A DNA stretch of 64,000 nucleotides from Symbiodinium natans (lineage: Eukaryota > Sar > Dinophyceae > Suessiales > Symbiodiniaceae): contig CAJNDS010002843.1 in the NCBI GenBank assembly GCA_905221605.1, forward strand, positions 75,001-139,000, in the 5' to 3' direction. Below, one piece after another: positions 40,579 to 51,045 of this stretch. Position numbers and translations under genes: made by a program. The number at the start of each line of letters is the position of its first letter. The first letter of the stretch is position 1. The notes under the pieces were generated by a model. That model was given only the letters and a program-made list of their open reading frames with translations, was not told the origin of the DNA and made no database searches.

Positions 40579-41077
40579 ACCCTAAACCCTAAACCCTAAA
40601 CCCTAAACCCTAAACCCTAAACCCTAAACCCTAAACCCTAAACCCTAAACCCTAAACCCTAAACCCTAAACCCTAAACCCTAAACCCTAAACCCTAAACC
40701 TAACCCTAAACCCTAAACCCTAAACCCTAAACCCTAAACCCTAAACCCTAAACCCTAAACCCTAAACCCTAAACCCTAAACCCTAAACCCTAAACCCTAA
40801 CCCTAAACCCTAAACCCTAAACCCTAAACCCTAAACCCTAAACCCTAAACCCTAAACCCTAAACCCTAAACCCTAAACCCTAAACCCTAAACCCTAAACC
40901 CTAAACCCTAAACCCTAAACCCTAAACCCTAAACCCTAAACCCTAAACCCTAAACCCTAAACCCTAAACCCGAAACCCGAAACCCTCACCCTAAACCCTA
41001 AACCCTAAACCCTAAACCCTAAACCCTAAACCCTAAACCCTAAACCCTAAACCCTAAACCCTAAACCCTAAACCCTA
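40579..41077. repeat. Longest telomeric array, CCCTAAA orientation
   Basis: About 70 near-perfect CCCTAAA units over 500 bases with a few slips (CCTAACC, CCCGAAA). Unique sequence and exons lie on both sides, so it is interstitial. Confidence 0.95.
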
Positions 41078-41079
41078 AG

Positions 41080-41183
41080 AGCAGATTCTGCATGGGGGCA
41101 TTGCGTTCTCTTGGAGTTCAAGCTCCAGGGGCGCATGGGCGTCTGTGGCTCGGGGGGCTTTCCACAGGATCCTCTTTTGTTAG
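41080..41183 (+). CDS. Anonymous exon next to the longest array
   Basis: Starts after CTAAG at the right edge of the 500-base array. Reads QILHGGIAFSWSSSSRGAWA then SVARGAFHRILFC and stops with TAG at 41181-41183. Confidence 0.4.
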
Positions 41184-41635
41184 GCTGTAGGGTTTAGGGT
41201 TTAGGGTTTAAGGTTTAGGGTTTAGGGTTTAGGGTTTAAGGGACCCCAAGCCCTAAACCCTGCAGTTCACGGAGCCCCCGTAAGCTTCGGAGCTTCCGAA
41301 AACCTCCCTAAGCCCATATTCTTTTACGTCATGGTGCACATGGCCTTAGACCCTAAACCCTTGACCCCTTAGACCCATAAACCCAGAAGCCCACGGCCGA
41401 TTGTTGGAGGACGATGGCTTCTTCGAAAAGAAATGAAGCAGCGCTTTGGCATCAAGTGGGTTTAGGGTTTCAGGACTACGGGGTTACTTCGCCATCAGCA
41501 GCCCTTTACAATTACACTACAATACCCCGCCCCCCCCCCCCCCCCCCCCCCCCCGCCCCCCAAAAAAGACAAAGAAAAAGACAAAGAAAAAACATCAATT
41601 ATTAAGGCCCCTAGAGTATCTCCTCTCGGCCTGAG

Positions 41636-41785
41636 GTCGAAAGCATCCCTGCACTCGTGAAGCACAACTCTTGGAAGGTCTGCGTGATCACAAGGCCTCT
41701 CCGAAAGGTGTCCAGTGCAAAGCACAGCACACAGTGCAAGCACCTGACATACCTGCACCGCTGTGGCCCCCACTTTCTCATGGGG
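41636..41785 (+). CDS. Anonymous Lys/His/Cys-containing exon
   Basis: Acceptor CTGAG at 41631-41635. Reads VESIPALVKHNSWKVCVITR, PLRKVSSAKHSTQCKHLTYL, HRCGPHFLM with about four in five codons ending in G or C. The 3' limit is uncertain. Confidence 0.45.
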
Positions 41786-42020
41786 GTGGTGTTGCATTTT
41801 GGGGGAACCCTTGGGCTCCGGGTTTTACATCTAAGCTAGCGACGCCCGAGCGTCCTTTTTCCTGGGTTCTTGTTTCGGGTCTTTAACTTCAGTGGCCATG
41901 ACATCGCAGAGAAAGTCGTATCCTGATGGTGGGCATGATTTTGAGACAGAGTTGTTCTGCTGTTCCGCCTAGAAGAGCCCCTAACCCCTTTCACACGGGC
42001 CAGTTTCCCACACCACCTAG

Positions 42021-42336
42021 ACCCTAAACCCTAAACCCTAAACCCTAAACCCTAAACCCTAAACCCTAAACCCTAAACCCTAAACCCTAAACCCTAAACC
42101 CTAAACCCTAAACCCTAAACCCTAAACCCTAAAACCCTAAAACCCTAAAACCCTAACCCTAAACCCCCTAAACCCTAAACCCTAAACCCTAAACCCTAAA
42201 CCCTAAACCCTAAACCCTAAACCCTAAACCCTAAACCCTAAACCCTAAACCCTAAACCCTAAACCCTAAACCCTAAACCCTAAACCCTAAACCCTAAACC
42301 CTAAACCCTAAACCCTAAACCCTAAACCCTAAACCC
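42021..42336. repeat. Telomeric array, CCCTAAA orientation
   Basis: About 45 units with three CCCTAAAA units near the middle; interstitial. Confidence 0.95.
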
Positions 42337-42850
42337 TCCCGCAAGGTATCATCTTCTCTTGATGCCGAGATGCCTGCGTGCAGCTCAGATTTTGTCTGAG
42401 AAGGCTTTCAGGTGGGCAGAAAGGGATTAAGGAGGGACTCCGAGTCCCTAAGTAGCCCCCACATTACCCCTAAACCCTAAATATCCCTAAACCCTAAACC
42501 CTAAACCCTAAACCCTAAACCCTAAACCCTAAACCCTATACCCTAAACCCTAAACCCTAAACCCCTAAACCCTAAACCCTAAACCCTAAACCCTAAGGTC
42601 CCTCATAAGGGTCCCTCCTTTAGTCCCTTGAAGGTGGTTGCTTACGGGCCTGGAATATCTTCGTGGAATCCTTGTACTGTGCTCTGGATTCAGCTCGTTC
42701 CGGGTTTCAGACGCTTGGCTGGGGCTGTCGGGTTTAGGGTTCAGAGTTTAGTGTTTAGGGGAGTAGGCTGGGCTTAATCTTTTTGCCAAATTCTTGCGAC
42801 GTAACTGGGCAGGATTGGTTCTTGGGCTCCCTTGTGTGTACCACTTGCAG

Positions 42851-42909
42851 GTTGGCATGTCCACTCGATGTTTCGGAGATCCTCACGCACGAAAAGCATT
42901 CTCAGAAGA

Positions 42910-42944
<35 letters not shown>

Positions 42945-43002
42945 AGAAGCAGAAGCAGAAGCAGAAGCAGAAGCAGAAGAAGATGACCCCAGCATTCCTT
43001 AA
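42851..43002 (+). CDS. Exon encoding a long Glu / Ala-Glu run
   Basis: Acceptor CACTTGCAG. Reads WHVHSMFRRSSRTKSILRRE, then 12 or 13 Glu, five Ala-Glu pairs and EEDDPSIP before TAA at 43000-43002. The DNA is a GAA/GCAGAA microsatellite. The Glu frame is chosen because it closes with an acidic, G/C-ended tail; the Lys and Arg frames are shadows. Confidence 0.45.
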
Positions 43003-43044
43003 GCAAAAGAGCCAAGCAGGACAAGGTTTTCTGTCTGCCCAAGT

Positions 43045-43494
43045 GTGGAGCTGCCGTCCGGCCTGTGCAAGCTGGCAAACGAAGGGCAAACCCCTTCAAG
43101 CTACCCAAACTTTGTGGGCGCGAAGTGTGAGAAATCTGAAAAGCAAGAGCTCGCACAGAAGACCAGCTCTTTCCCAATAGGAGCATTCTGCGGTCATATG
43201 ACAGACAGCGTACAGAGCTCCATCCTGCCAGCAACAGCATTAAAGCGCACTTGCAAGCTCAATCGGTCTTGCTGCACGCAGAGCACACATAGACCGAGAG
43301 AGGCCCCCGTGCTCGATGATCCATCCCACTTTGCTGCACGTGCGTGCATGCCGCGTGTCATCTTGCTCACGAAGAGGGTCGAAGAGAAGTGTACAGGTCT
43401 GCCTAGAGCCACATTGCTGTGGTTGAGAGACAGTCGCCTGTCCGGGAATGTGAGTTTTGAGCCGCCTTTTGAAGAGCTTGAAGACTTTAGCTAG
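43045..43494 (+). CDS. Long anonymous frame, uncertain
   Basis: A 149-codon open frame ending in TAG, with segments EKQELAQKTSSFPIGAFCGH and PRVILLTKRVEEKCTGLPRA. In the first 100 bases another frame (KQDKVFCLPKCGAAVRPVQA) looks at least as good. Probably one or two exons rather than one gene. Confidence 0.38.
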   Translation: MELPSGLCKLANEGQTPSSYPNFVGAKCEKSEKQELAQKTSSFPIGAFCGHMTDSVQSSILPATALKRTCKLNRSCCTQSTHRPREAPVLDDPSHFAARACMPRVILLTKRVEEKCTGLPRATLLWLRDSRLSGNVSFEPPFEELEDFS

Positions 43495-43700
43495 GTTACA
43501 TGGTCAATCAATCGTTTTAGTTTCCGTTCCTTAACAAGAACCCAGCCATTCCTCAAAGGGGGCGTGCTTCCACCCTAGATCTCAGAGAGCAGCGGCAACT
43601 AGAGTTACCATCTGCAAGCCATCCAGGGCTTGGGGGGGGTTTGGGGTTTAGGGTTTAGGGTTTAGGGGCATGAACCGACATCTCCAGGGTTTGCTCGCAG

Positions 43701-43802
43701 TCGCCGCCACAGGTGATCTTGTACATGGTCCCTGAGGCCACGGAGTGGCTGTCAGATGAGTCGCATGTTTTTTCGTCCACTCCCTATGGAGCTGGAGCAT
43801 GA
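43701..43802 (+). CDS. Anonymous exon
   Basis: Acceptor GCTCGCAG. Reads SPPQVILYMVPEATEWLSDE, SHVFSSTPYGAGA and stops with TGA at 43800-43802. Strong coding character; a GC or GA donor could end it earlier. Confidence 0.48.
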   Translation, partial: SPPQVILYMVPEATEWLSDESHVFSSTPYGAGA

Positions 43803-43929
43803 GACTTGGGTAGATTGCTGTCGTACCTTTTGGAAGCCACCTCTCTTGCGCTTGAAGTTACAGCGTTCGGCTGGTGCCGCAGTCGTCAGCAAACTTCCGA
43901 AGGATCTTGGCACATCTGCAGTGTGACTT

Positions 43930-44259
43930 GTGTTGCTTTTGAACCCTGCAGTGCATGCCTCAAAGAGTGATGATCCAAGTCATCTGCTTCTCTTGACAAG
44001 CGCACTTGCGCAGATGCAGGGCATGTCAATGGCTTGCCTGGTCCCTCTCGGGAAAGAATCCTTATCTCTGACATGCAACTTCTCCCCGGCCGTTGCAGAA
44101 GAGAAAATGGACATGCTCTCACGTGCTCGAACTCGCCTCCGGCGTGCTCCGGAGTGTGCAAGCACAGAAGCGACCGCACGGATGGGCGTTAGAACGATGC
44201 ATGCGCAGGCAGCTGGTTGCTTAGCTGATGTCGAAGTGATGTACATGTTGAATGGATAG
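43930..44259 (+). CDS. Anonymous frame, possibly one exon
   Basis: Open for 109 codons to TAG; ACCCTGCAG at about 43950 is a possible acceptor. Segments MQGMSMACLVPLGKESLSLT, EEKMDMLSRARTRLRRAPEC. Met-rich, moderate third-position G/C; the minus strand is also open here. Confidence 0.35.
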   Translation: MLLLNPAVHASKSDDPSHLLLLTSALAQMQGMSMACLVPLGKESLSLTCNFSPAVAEEKMDMLSRARTRLRRAPECASTEATARMGVRTMHAQAAGCLADVEVMYMLNG

Positions 44260-45166
44260 GACAAGAAGCCAGCGGTAGGTGGCATGAATCTTAGAGTCTA
44301 TTTGACAATTACAGCACACTAGTCTACTTTTATATTCTGACGGAGAAAGTACATTCTGGTTGACTGCACCTTGCCCAAGACAGGCCAACAACAGATCGCC
44401 CGCAAATGCAGCAAGATCCAGCCATGTGCTCGCACGTGTGAAGCAAGCCTGTCAGTCGCTGATACCTATACATTTGCTGCTTGGTACCAGCAATGACGAG
44501 GCATGCTGAGGACATTTAAAGCCTAAACCCTAAACCCCAAACCCTACACCCTAAACCCTAAACCCTAAACCCTAGATCCTAGATCTTAAATCTTTAGCCC
44601 GCTCGAGGCTACCCCCAGGCCTCTGCAAAGGCATCCCCGCCCTGTTTTTTTGGCTAGGCAGGATGGCTGTTTCTTTAAGACTGCGGCAGAACCCAAAAAA
44701 CCTTAAACCCTAAACCCTAAACCCGATACCCTATACCCTATGCCCTAAACCCTAAACCCTAAACCCTAAACCCTCAACCCTAAACCCTAAACCCTAAACC
44801 CTAAACCCTAAACCGCGTTCGCGCTTCAGGATCGTTGTGGGGGATCTCGACGCAGTGTTTAGGAACGAGGTGGGTGCTGTCTGGGAGCACCTGTGGCTTT
44901 CTTGACGGTTGAACGCAGATTCCGTGGCGCAGAAGCCTGCAACCTCTTCCTTGTCCCTTTCCACGAAGCCCCCTTGCAAGGGAAGCTGCTCTAAACGGGT
45001 GAATTTGGTGCATCCAGGCGCGCCCGCGACCACAGACTAGGCATACAGGATTTCGGACACATTGAGTGAAAGATGCCCTGAAAAGGCATGTACGGGTGGG
45101 CGGGGGGGGGAGCTAAGCTGCGCCAGTTGGCCCAGGGATTTTGAACACACTGGCGGTGTCACAATC

Positions 45167-45425
45167 CCCTTCCCTCATATTAAAACCCCTCCCCCCCTAC
45201 CCCCCAGTATTAGCAACCCCCCATATACTCCAATATAACTATAATGGGAGGAGTATTTAGTATGAGGTGGGAAGAAGGAAGGGTTTGATTTTTCCGAGAC
45301 TCCATATACTCCTTAATTAAGGAATATTCCTTAAGCCACATAAGGACCCCTATTGTGGTTTAAGGAATATCCCTTAAATAAGGGTTACTGGAGTCCCTGG
45401 TAGGGAGAAAGGGGCGTACCCTTGC
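45167..45425. other. Cluster of short inverted repeats, no gene
   Basis: Contains CCCTTCCCTCATATTAAAA with a matching TTTAGTATGAGGTGGG, and TCCTTAATTAAGGAATATTCC palindromes. Probably one or two decayed inverted-repeat elements. Confidence 0.4.
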
Positions 45426-45601
45426 CAGGGCCGCCCGCGGTGCCACCACGAGAAGGGCAGGCCAGATGAAGAAGCTCCAGCTGCCATGTCTTCAGAACCC
45501 TGAACCCTAAACCCTGAACCCTGAACCCTGAACCCTGAACCCTGAACCCTAAACCCTAAACCCTAAACCCTAAACCCTAAACCCTAAACCCTAAACCCTA
45601 C

Positions 45602-45979
45602 ACGCGGACGGTTTCTGCCAATGCCTTGCCTGTTGGAGGTGCGGGCGCCGGCCCATGTCCAGGCTCGCAGAGTTCGGGGTTCGGTTCCGTTACCGGTACG
45701 TTGGAGGTTCGTGGGTTTAGGGTTTAGGGTTTAGGGTTTAGGGTTTAGGGTTTAGGGTTTAGGGTTTAGGGTTTAGGGTTTAGGGTTTAGGGTTTAGGGT
45801 TTAGGGTTTAGGGCTTAGGGTTTAGGGCTACTTGGAGGTTCATTGGGGTACTTCTAAGTAAGGTTTTAAGTAGGGTAACTATGGTTATAACCCCATGAAC
45901 CTTCAAGTACCGCGACCACAGTTTCATACCCGAAGACTCCCAGGGACTATTAAATCCTGAAATCGGCTTAGGGGTTTAG
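45602..45979 (+). CDS. Two-exon anonymous gene, intron with array plus family-2 element
   Basis: Exon to 45706 reads RTVSANALPVGGAGAGPCPG, SQSSGFGSVTGTLE, donor GAG|GTTCGT. Intron 45707-45907 holds a G-rich array and a full family-2 element. Exon 45908-45979 reads YRDHSFIPEDSQGLLNPEIG and stops with TAG in an array. Phase 0 on both sides. Confidence 0.45.
45838..45907 (+). mobile_element. Introner family 2 next to an array
   Basis: GTTCATTGGGGTACTTC to ATGAACCTTCAAG. A second, partial left arm (TTGGAGGTTCGTGGG, 45701-45715) lies on the other side of the 120-base G-rich array. Confidence 0.6.
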
Positions 45980-46720
45980 GGGTTTGGGTTTCGGATTTTG
46001 AATCACTACTTACTATGTTTAAGAAATTCCCTAAATAAGAGCCCCTGGGTAGCTTGTGCCCGGCAGTTTAAGCAACAGTTGCGACGAGTGACCTAAGCCC
46101 GAAACCCTAACCCCTAAACGCTCATATGATTAATGGATAGGGAAGAGGATATGGGAGTTGTCCGCGTTCTCGTCACGTAGCACCGAAAGGACCCCAACAG
46201 AAGGCGTTACGATGTTGAAAGGGGGTTTAGGTTTTTGGGTTTCGGGGTTTAGGGTTTAGGGGTACAGGGGGTTTAGGGTTTGGGGTTTCAGGTTTAGGGT
46301 TTACGGGTGCTTGACTGGAGGAGCTTGCTCGTCTAGCAGATTGCCTAAGTCGACTTGTGTACAAGTTAACACCACCATTGCCATCTTCCACTGTTTTGGG
46401 TTCACTTCTGCCGATAGGAGGAGCCCTAGACCCTCAAACCTCGGCCCTCAACCCTCAACCGGCAACCCGAAACCCTAAACCCTACACACCCTGAAAGCCC
46501 CAGCTGAAGCCTTCGAAGCTCCCAGCCCTAAACCCTAAACCCTAAACCCTAAACCCTAAACCCTAAACCCTAAACCCTAAACCCTAAACCCTAAACCCTA
46601 AACCCTAAACCCTAAACCCTGAACCCTCAACCCTCAACCCTCAACCCTCAACCCTAAACCCTAAACCCTCAACTCTAAACCCTAAACCCTAAACCCCAAA
46701 CCCTAAACCGAAAACCCCTC

Positions 46721-46813
46721 ATGCCCCTGGGCCCCCCTCGAAACCTGATGGCACCCCCATGCGGCCCCCCGGTCGAGGACCCGAAAAGCCAGCCTACATC
46801 AGAGGCATGGTAG
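46721..46813 (+). CDS. Small Pro-rich frame
   Basis: ATG to TAG, 30 codons: MPLGPPRNLMAPPCGPPVED then PKSQPTSEAW. GAG|GCATGG at 46801-46810 is a possible GC donor. Confidence 0.38.
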   Translation: MPLGPPRNLMAPPCGPPVEDPKSQPTSEAW

Positions 46814-47323
46814 TGTGGACCTCAACTTTTGTTGCTCAGGGGTTGAGGTCTAAGGGGAGTCATCTGGGCCCTGAAAATAACCCCTGACCTTCTTGGGGTA
46901 TATAAGGGCCCCCCCCCCCCCCCTGTAAGGTGCCAGACTATGGGACCAGGCAACTACCCTGAGATCAGGGTGTGGGGGTGTGAGGATCGATGTTTGTGTT
47001 CGACGTCGTTTGTTTGTGTTTTTTCTCTTCAATGCGACCCGCGAGTCTGAGCATTTTTGCGGGCTGGCATGGGCGTCTTAAGGTAGCTCCTTGGGTTCTT
47101 TAATTTTCTTGTGGGGTTTCATGGGCTTACTCAGGTAACGCAGGGGTTGCTGCCTTTTCTTGAAGCTTGCCACAGTGACAAGCCGGAAGAGGAGGCCGTG
47201 ACGCAAGGTTTTAACCAGTCTCTAGCCCCAGTCATAGTTGCCCACGAACCCATGAACCCTAAACCCTGAATCCTAAACCCTAAACTCTAAATCCGAAATA
47301 AACCCCTGCCCTGCTTTCGGCAG

Positions 47324-47401
47324 AACTTCCGCGAAAGCCAAGCAGACATGGAACTATGGGTAAAGCCGTGCGACACAAGCGCGAGCCGTGTTTCCCTTTA
47401 A
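47324..47401 (+). CDS. Anonymous terminal exon
   Basis: Acceptor TTTCGGCAG. Reads NFRESQADMELWVKPCDTSA then SRVSL and TAA at 47399-47401. Confidence 0.42.
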   Translation, partial: NFRESQADMELWVKPCDTSASRVSL

Positions 47402-47553
47402 CCCCAGCTTCAAGCCCCCCTAAACCCTAAACCCTAAACCCCAAACCCTAAACCCTAAACCCTAAACCCCAAAAAAACACTACACCCTAAACCCTAAACC
47501 CTAAACCCTAAACCCCAAACCCCAAACCCCAAACCCCAAACCCCAAACCCCAG

Positions 47554-48012
47554 CCTCGCTCCGAGGGGACGGAGGACGGTGGAAGTGGAGACCAGTGGTT
47601 GAGGGAAGAGGTTGACTTGGCAGCCCAGTGGTACCCTTTTCTCTTTTTTGGTTCAAGGTTCCCTTACCCTAAACCCTAAACCCTAAACCCTAAACCCTAA
47701 ACCCTAAACCCTAAACCCCAAACCCCAAACCCTGAACCCAACAAAAACCCAAAAAAGGGTACCCTCAAAATAGTCTTGTTACCGGGCTACCAGGTTGAGG
47801 AAGTGGAAGATGGAGAGTGGACGGCATTGTACAGGCCCGTGATATGTAGGGTTTGGGGTTTAGGGTTCAGGGTTGAGGGGTCCTTGGCTGGGTATGCATT
47901 TCCCTTTTTTGGGTTGAAGATGATCCTATTAGGGGTACTGAACAATGGGGGAAACATGTTCTTCCACGACTGCTATGGAATGGGGAACCACATATTTTCC
48001 CCATTGGTTTAG
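47554..48012 (+). CDS. Two-exon anonymous acidic gene, family-1 GC-AG intron with array
   Basis: Exon 47554-47619 reads PRSEGTEDGGSGDQWLREEV DL, then GC. The intron 47620-47793 is a family-1 element into which a C-rich array has been inserted. Exon from 47794 continues VEEVEDGEWTALYRPVIC. Both sides are strongly coding and phase 0. The frame then runs through degenerate telomeric units to TAG at 48010-48012, but ACAG|GCCCGT at 47834 may be the true end. Confidence 0.58.
47620..47793 (+). mobile_element. Introner family 1, copy interrupted by a telomeric array
   Basis: GCAGCCCAGTGGTACC at the left, GTTACCGGGCTACCAG at the right; between the two halves 47665-47740 is a CCCTAAA array. It coincides with a GC-AG intron. 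Confidence 0.7.
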
Positions 48013-48401
48013 TATTCCTTTGGCAGCAGGGTGTAAGGTTTAAGCTGGCAAAGGTGTTCAGGACTGATTGCGCACGTCAACGGGATGTGAGTGTGCCTGC
48101 GTCCTTGTCTACGTCACGCGTCAGGCGTCTGAAACAACGGAACCCTCTTCATAGGGTTTAGGGTTTAGGGTTTAGGGTTTAGGGTTTAGGGTTTAGGGTT
48201 TAGGGTTTAGGGTTTAGGGTTTAGGGTTGAACACCAGACGGATGTTGTCACCCTTCCAATGAAGCCCCTGCAAGCATGGTTCTGGCCTCCCGTCGGCCAA
48301 AGCCGACTCTCCGAATCAGACCCGTAGCCTTAAACCCTGGCAGGTTAGAAGCAGCCACAGACAAGGCGCCTTTCCTCCACTTCTCTCAAGATGTGGGCAT
48401 T

Positions 48402-48496
48402 TCCCAAAATAGGGGGGGTACCTTATTGGGGTCCCCATTACAAGGGAATCCTACTCTTTGGGGTCGATACTAGGGGTCCCTCTATTTTCGTTATCT
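48402..48496 (+). mobile_element. Family-3 element
   Basis: TTTCCCAAAATAGGGGGGG...TACCTTATTGGGGTCCCC...GGGTCCCTCTATTTTCGTTA. Confidence 0.52.
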
Positions 48497-48576
48497 TCCA
48501 GGTTTCTGCAGGCACCCCTCCAAACCCCCCTTCGCTCCCGAGCCAGCTGAGTCCAGAGTGACAGCTTAGGTTTCAG

Positions 48577-48690
48577 GTTGGGATGCTCCCCCCCATACTC
48601 GCAGCCCTTAATCGGGATGATAGTACCCACCAGTTATACTCCCTTATTATTCAGGACTGTTCGTAAGAGGGGGAGCATCCCAAGTTTCAG
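48577..48690 (+). mobile_element. Family-5 inverted-repeat element
   Basis: TTGGGATGCTCCCCCCCATA at the left, TAAGAGGGGGAGCATCCCAA at the right. Confidence 0.55.
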
Positions 48691-48901
48691 GTTTCGGCAG
48701 GATTGAGTACACTTTTGGGGGACCAAAATGCTTTAGTCATGGGGGGGGCGGGGTCTTGATAGTTTCAGCCATCAACCCTAAACCCCAAACCCTGAACCCT
48801 AAACCCTAAACCCTAAATCCTAAATCCTAAACCCTAAACCCTAAACCCTAAACCCTAAACCCCAACCCTAACCCCCAAAGGCCTAATCCCTGCCAGCCCA
48901 G

Positions 48902-49693
48902 GAGAGGCCACCGAAGCCTGCACCGGAGTTTCTGAAGCCAAAGGTTCCGAGCCAAGTGCAGCCTTCCTGGCTCTCACCCCTTCAGTGGCTTTCGCAAGGC
49001 GCCAGGGACGTCCCAGGTGAGGAGGCCGAAAGATACGAGAGTGAGGCACAGTCTTCCGAGAGCACCGTGCCACCGCGCGGCCCTTCTTCGCCCCCCCTGC
49101 CACGTTTCAAGCTCAGCCGTCCCACGTGGCCGGAGCCCGAAACAGAGAGCTCCAGCCAGGAGTCCGGAGTTGTGCGCTTGAAGTACAGACCCTTCCAAGG
49201 CGGCTGCGCGTTTCAGGAGGTACAGGATGCCCAAGACTCCAAAGACTCCGAGACTTCGCAGTGCTCACAGCTACAGCACTGGCAGCAGCAAGCGAACCGG
49301 CTGGCTCAGGAGATGCAGCGGCCCACGCCCGAGCTGAAGCCGCTGGCTCGCGGCACATGTGGGGAAGCTGGGGAGTTCCCCAGCTGGCCCAATGGCCTTC
49401 ATGGGCCCCAAGGGCCCATGCAGCACTTCTACCCAGACTACTCGGACTCGGCCACCTCCGCCGACAGCCTGCCTCCGAAGTTCGCGCGCCCGAGGCCTCC
49501 CTGGAGTCCAGGTGCCTCGGGGTCCCTGGGCGGCCTCGCAAGCTCGGAGAGCTCCGCCCACAGCGATCCCCAGCGGGTGGAGCAGCTGCAGGGCATGCTG
49601 TGCCACCAGCTCTCCGAGCTCGTGCAGGTGCAGCAAGCCTGGCAGCTCGGCGAACCCAGGGCCCCTTTAGGGCCTTTAGGGTTTAGGGTTTAG
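48902..49693 (+). CDS. Large anonymous exon, Ser/Pro/Gln-rich
   Basis: The longest exon in the window. Acceptor CAGCCCAG at 48894-48901; likely donor CAG|GTGCAG after 49627, which gives 242 codons in phase 0, otherwise the frame runs into the array and stops at 49691-49693. Segments: EVQDAQDSKDSETSQCSQLQ, HWQQQANRLAQEMQRPTPEL, HFYPDYSDSATSADSLPPKF, VEQLQGMLCHQLSELVQVQQ. Codons end overwhelmingly in G or C. Mostly disordered with a short coiled-coil-like end; no family recognised. Four overlapping frames are shadows. Confidence 0.65.
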   Translation, partial: ERPPKPAPEFLKPKVPSQVQPSWLSPLQWLSQGARDVPGEEAERYESEAQSSESTVPPRGPSSPPLPRFKLSRPTWPEPETESSSQESGVVRLKYRPFQGGCAFQEVQDAQDSKDSETSQCSQLQHWQQQANRLAQEMQRPTPELKPLARGTCGEAGEFPSWPNGLHGPQGPMQHFYPDYSDSATSADSLPPKFARPRPPWSPGASGSLGGLASSESSAHSDPQRVEQLQGMLCHQLSELVQVQQAWQLGEPRAPLGPLGFRV

Positions 49694-49865
49694 GGTTTAG
49701 GGTTTAGGGTTTAGGGCCCCGAGGCGAAACAACGCAAACCATGCCCAGCAATGAAGCAGGATGCTCGAGGCAAGGCCCATGCACAGAGGCGATGTCTGTA
49801 GGCTCCGCTTGTATGGCATAAACCCACAAGCCCCAAACCCGTAAACCCCTAAAAGAAAGCCAAGA

Positions 49866-50157
49866 CCCTAAACCCTAAACCCTAAACCCTAAACCCTAAA
49901 CCCTAAACCCTAAACCCTAAACCCTAAACCCTAAACCCTAAACCCTAAACCCTAAACCCTAAACCCTAAACCCTAAACCCTAAACCCTAAACCCTAAACC
50001 CTAAACCCTAAACCCTAAACCCTAAACCCTAAACCCTAAACCCTAAACCCTAAACCCTAAACCCTAAACCCTAAACCCTAAACCCTAAACCCTAAACCCT
50101 AAACCCTAAACCCTAAACCCTAAACCCTAAACCCTAAACCCTAAACCCTAAACCCCT
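49866..50157. repeat. Telomeric array, CCCTAAA orientation
   Basis: About 42 perfect units; ends directly at the acceptor of exon 50161. Confidence 0.95.
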
Positions 50158-50160
50158 AAG

Positions 50161-50462
50161 CAGGCCCATGCCCCCAAGCCTCCAACATGCCGGCCCAGGT
50201 ACAAGTTGCTGTCTTCGGCGTGCAGGCATCCGGGTCTCCCTTATCCCAGGTTTTTGCTACACCCCCTAAGTTCCCCCCCCAAATTCAAGGCTACTTAACA
50301 AAGGTTTTCTTACTGGGGAATCGAGGGGGGGTAGTGTAGGTAGTATAGACGGGGGTAATGGGGAAGCCCATGAGGTTTGCTGGCAACCGGATCCCTCTGC
50401 AACAAAGCCGAAACCCGGTAGGGTTTGGGGTTGAGGGCGTGCCATACAGAAGCACGCTTTGA
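50161..50462 (+). CDS. Two-exon anonymous gene with a family-6 intron
   Basis: Exon 50161-50249 starts at the right edge of a 290-base array (QAHAPKPPTCRPRYKLLSSA, CRHPGLPYP). The intron 50250-50374 (GTTTTT...CATGAG) is a family-6 inverted-repeat element. Exon 50375-50462 reads FAGNRIPLQQSRNPVGFGVE then GVPYRSTL and TGA. Phases agree (two plus one bases). Confidence 0.52.
50250..50374. mobile_element. Introner family 6
   Basis: GTTTTTGCTACACCCCC to GGGGAAGCCCATGAG, related to the palindrome at 22165; intron of the gene at 50161-50462. Confidence 0.55.
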
Positions 50463-50589
50463 GAGCGTACCCCCCACCCCAAGACCGCCCACTTACAAGT
50501 GAAGCCTCATTTTTTACAAGGCAACATGTACTTGTGATGCAAGGTGGTCTAGGCGAACTTGATATGAAACTCTTCATTGAAGCCACCTA

Positions 50590-50900
50590 TGAGTTGTGTC
50601 ACGTGGGTGCTTGGATCACTTGAGACACTTGGGTCGCTTGGCGCTTAGGATACGTGGCATGCTTTCCTCACCACTGGGAACTGCTGCATTGCTTGGGTCA
50701 TCGGGGCTGGGACACTTCATTCAATCGGTTACTTGGGACACTCGGGTCACCTGGGTCACTTGGGAAACTTGAGTCACTTCCAGCGGTGTGTTACAAGGTT
50801 CACTCATGCCACATGGGTTGCTTGGAGCCTAAAGAACGCGCGAGTCGCTTGGGGCATTTGGATCACGTAGGAACACTTGGGTCACTTTTGGGCATGCTGA
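50590..50900. repeat. Degenerate minisatellite
   Basis: Repeated CACTTGGGT-like units (for example CACTTGGGTCGCTTGG, CACTCGGGTCACCTGGGT). The open frame here is not counted as coding. Confidence 0.65.
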
Positions 50901-51045
50901 TTCGGCCTGCCTGGAGGGTCCCACACGTCACCCGCCTACCCCAAAAGGCAAGCGAGGGGTGGCGGGGTTTAGGGTTCAGGGCCGAAGCGCATGCGCCCTC
51001 TTTGGGGTGGGGGGGAATACTGGCCATCGCTGCCATCGCTTGCAG

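Noticed and set aside
40579-41077. A chromosome end
   Set aside because: Unique sequence and exons continue on both sides, and arrays occur in both orientations.
42783-42986. Lys/Arg/Ser-rich frames over the GAA repeat
   Set aside because: The Glu frame is the one that ends in a sensible acidic tail with G/C-ended codons; the others are shadows.
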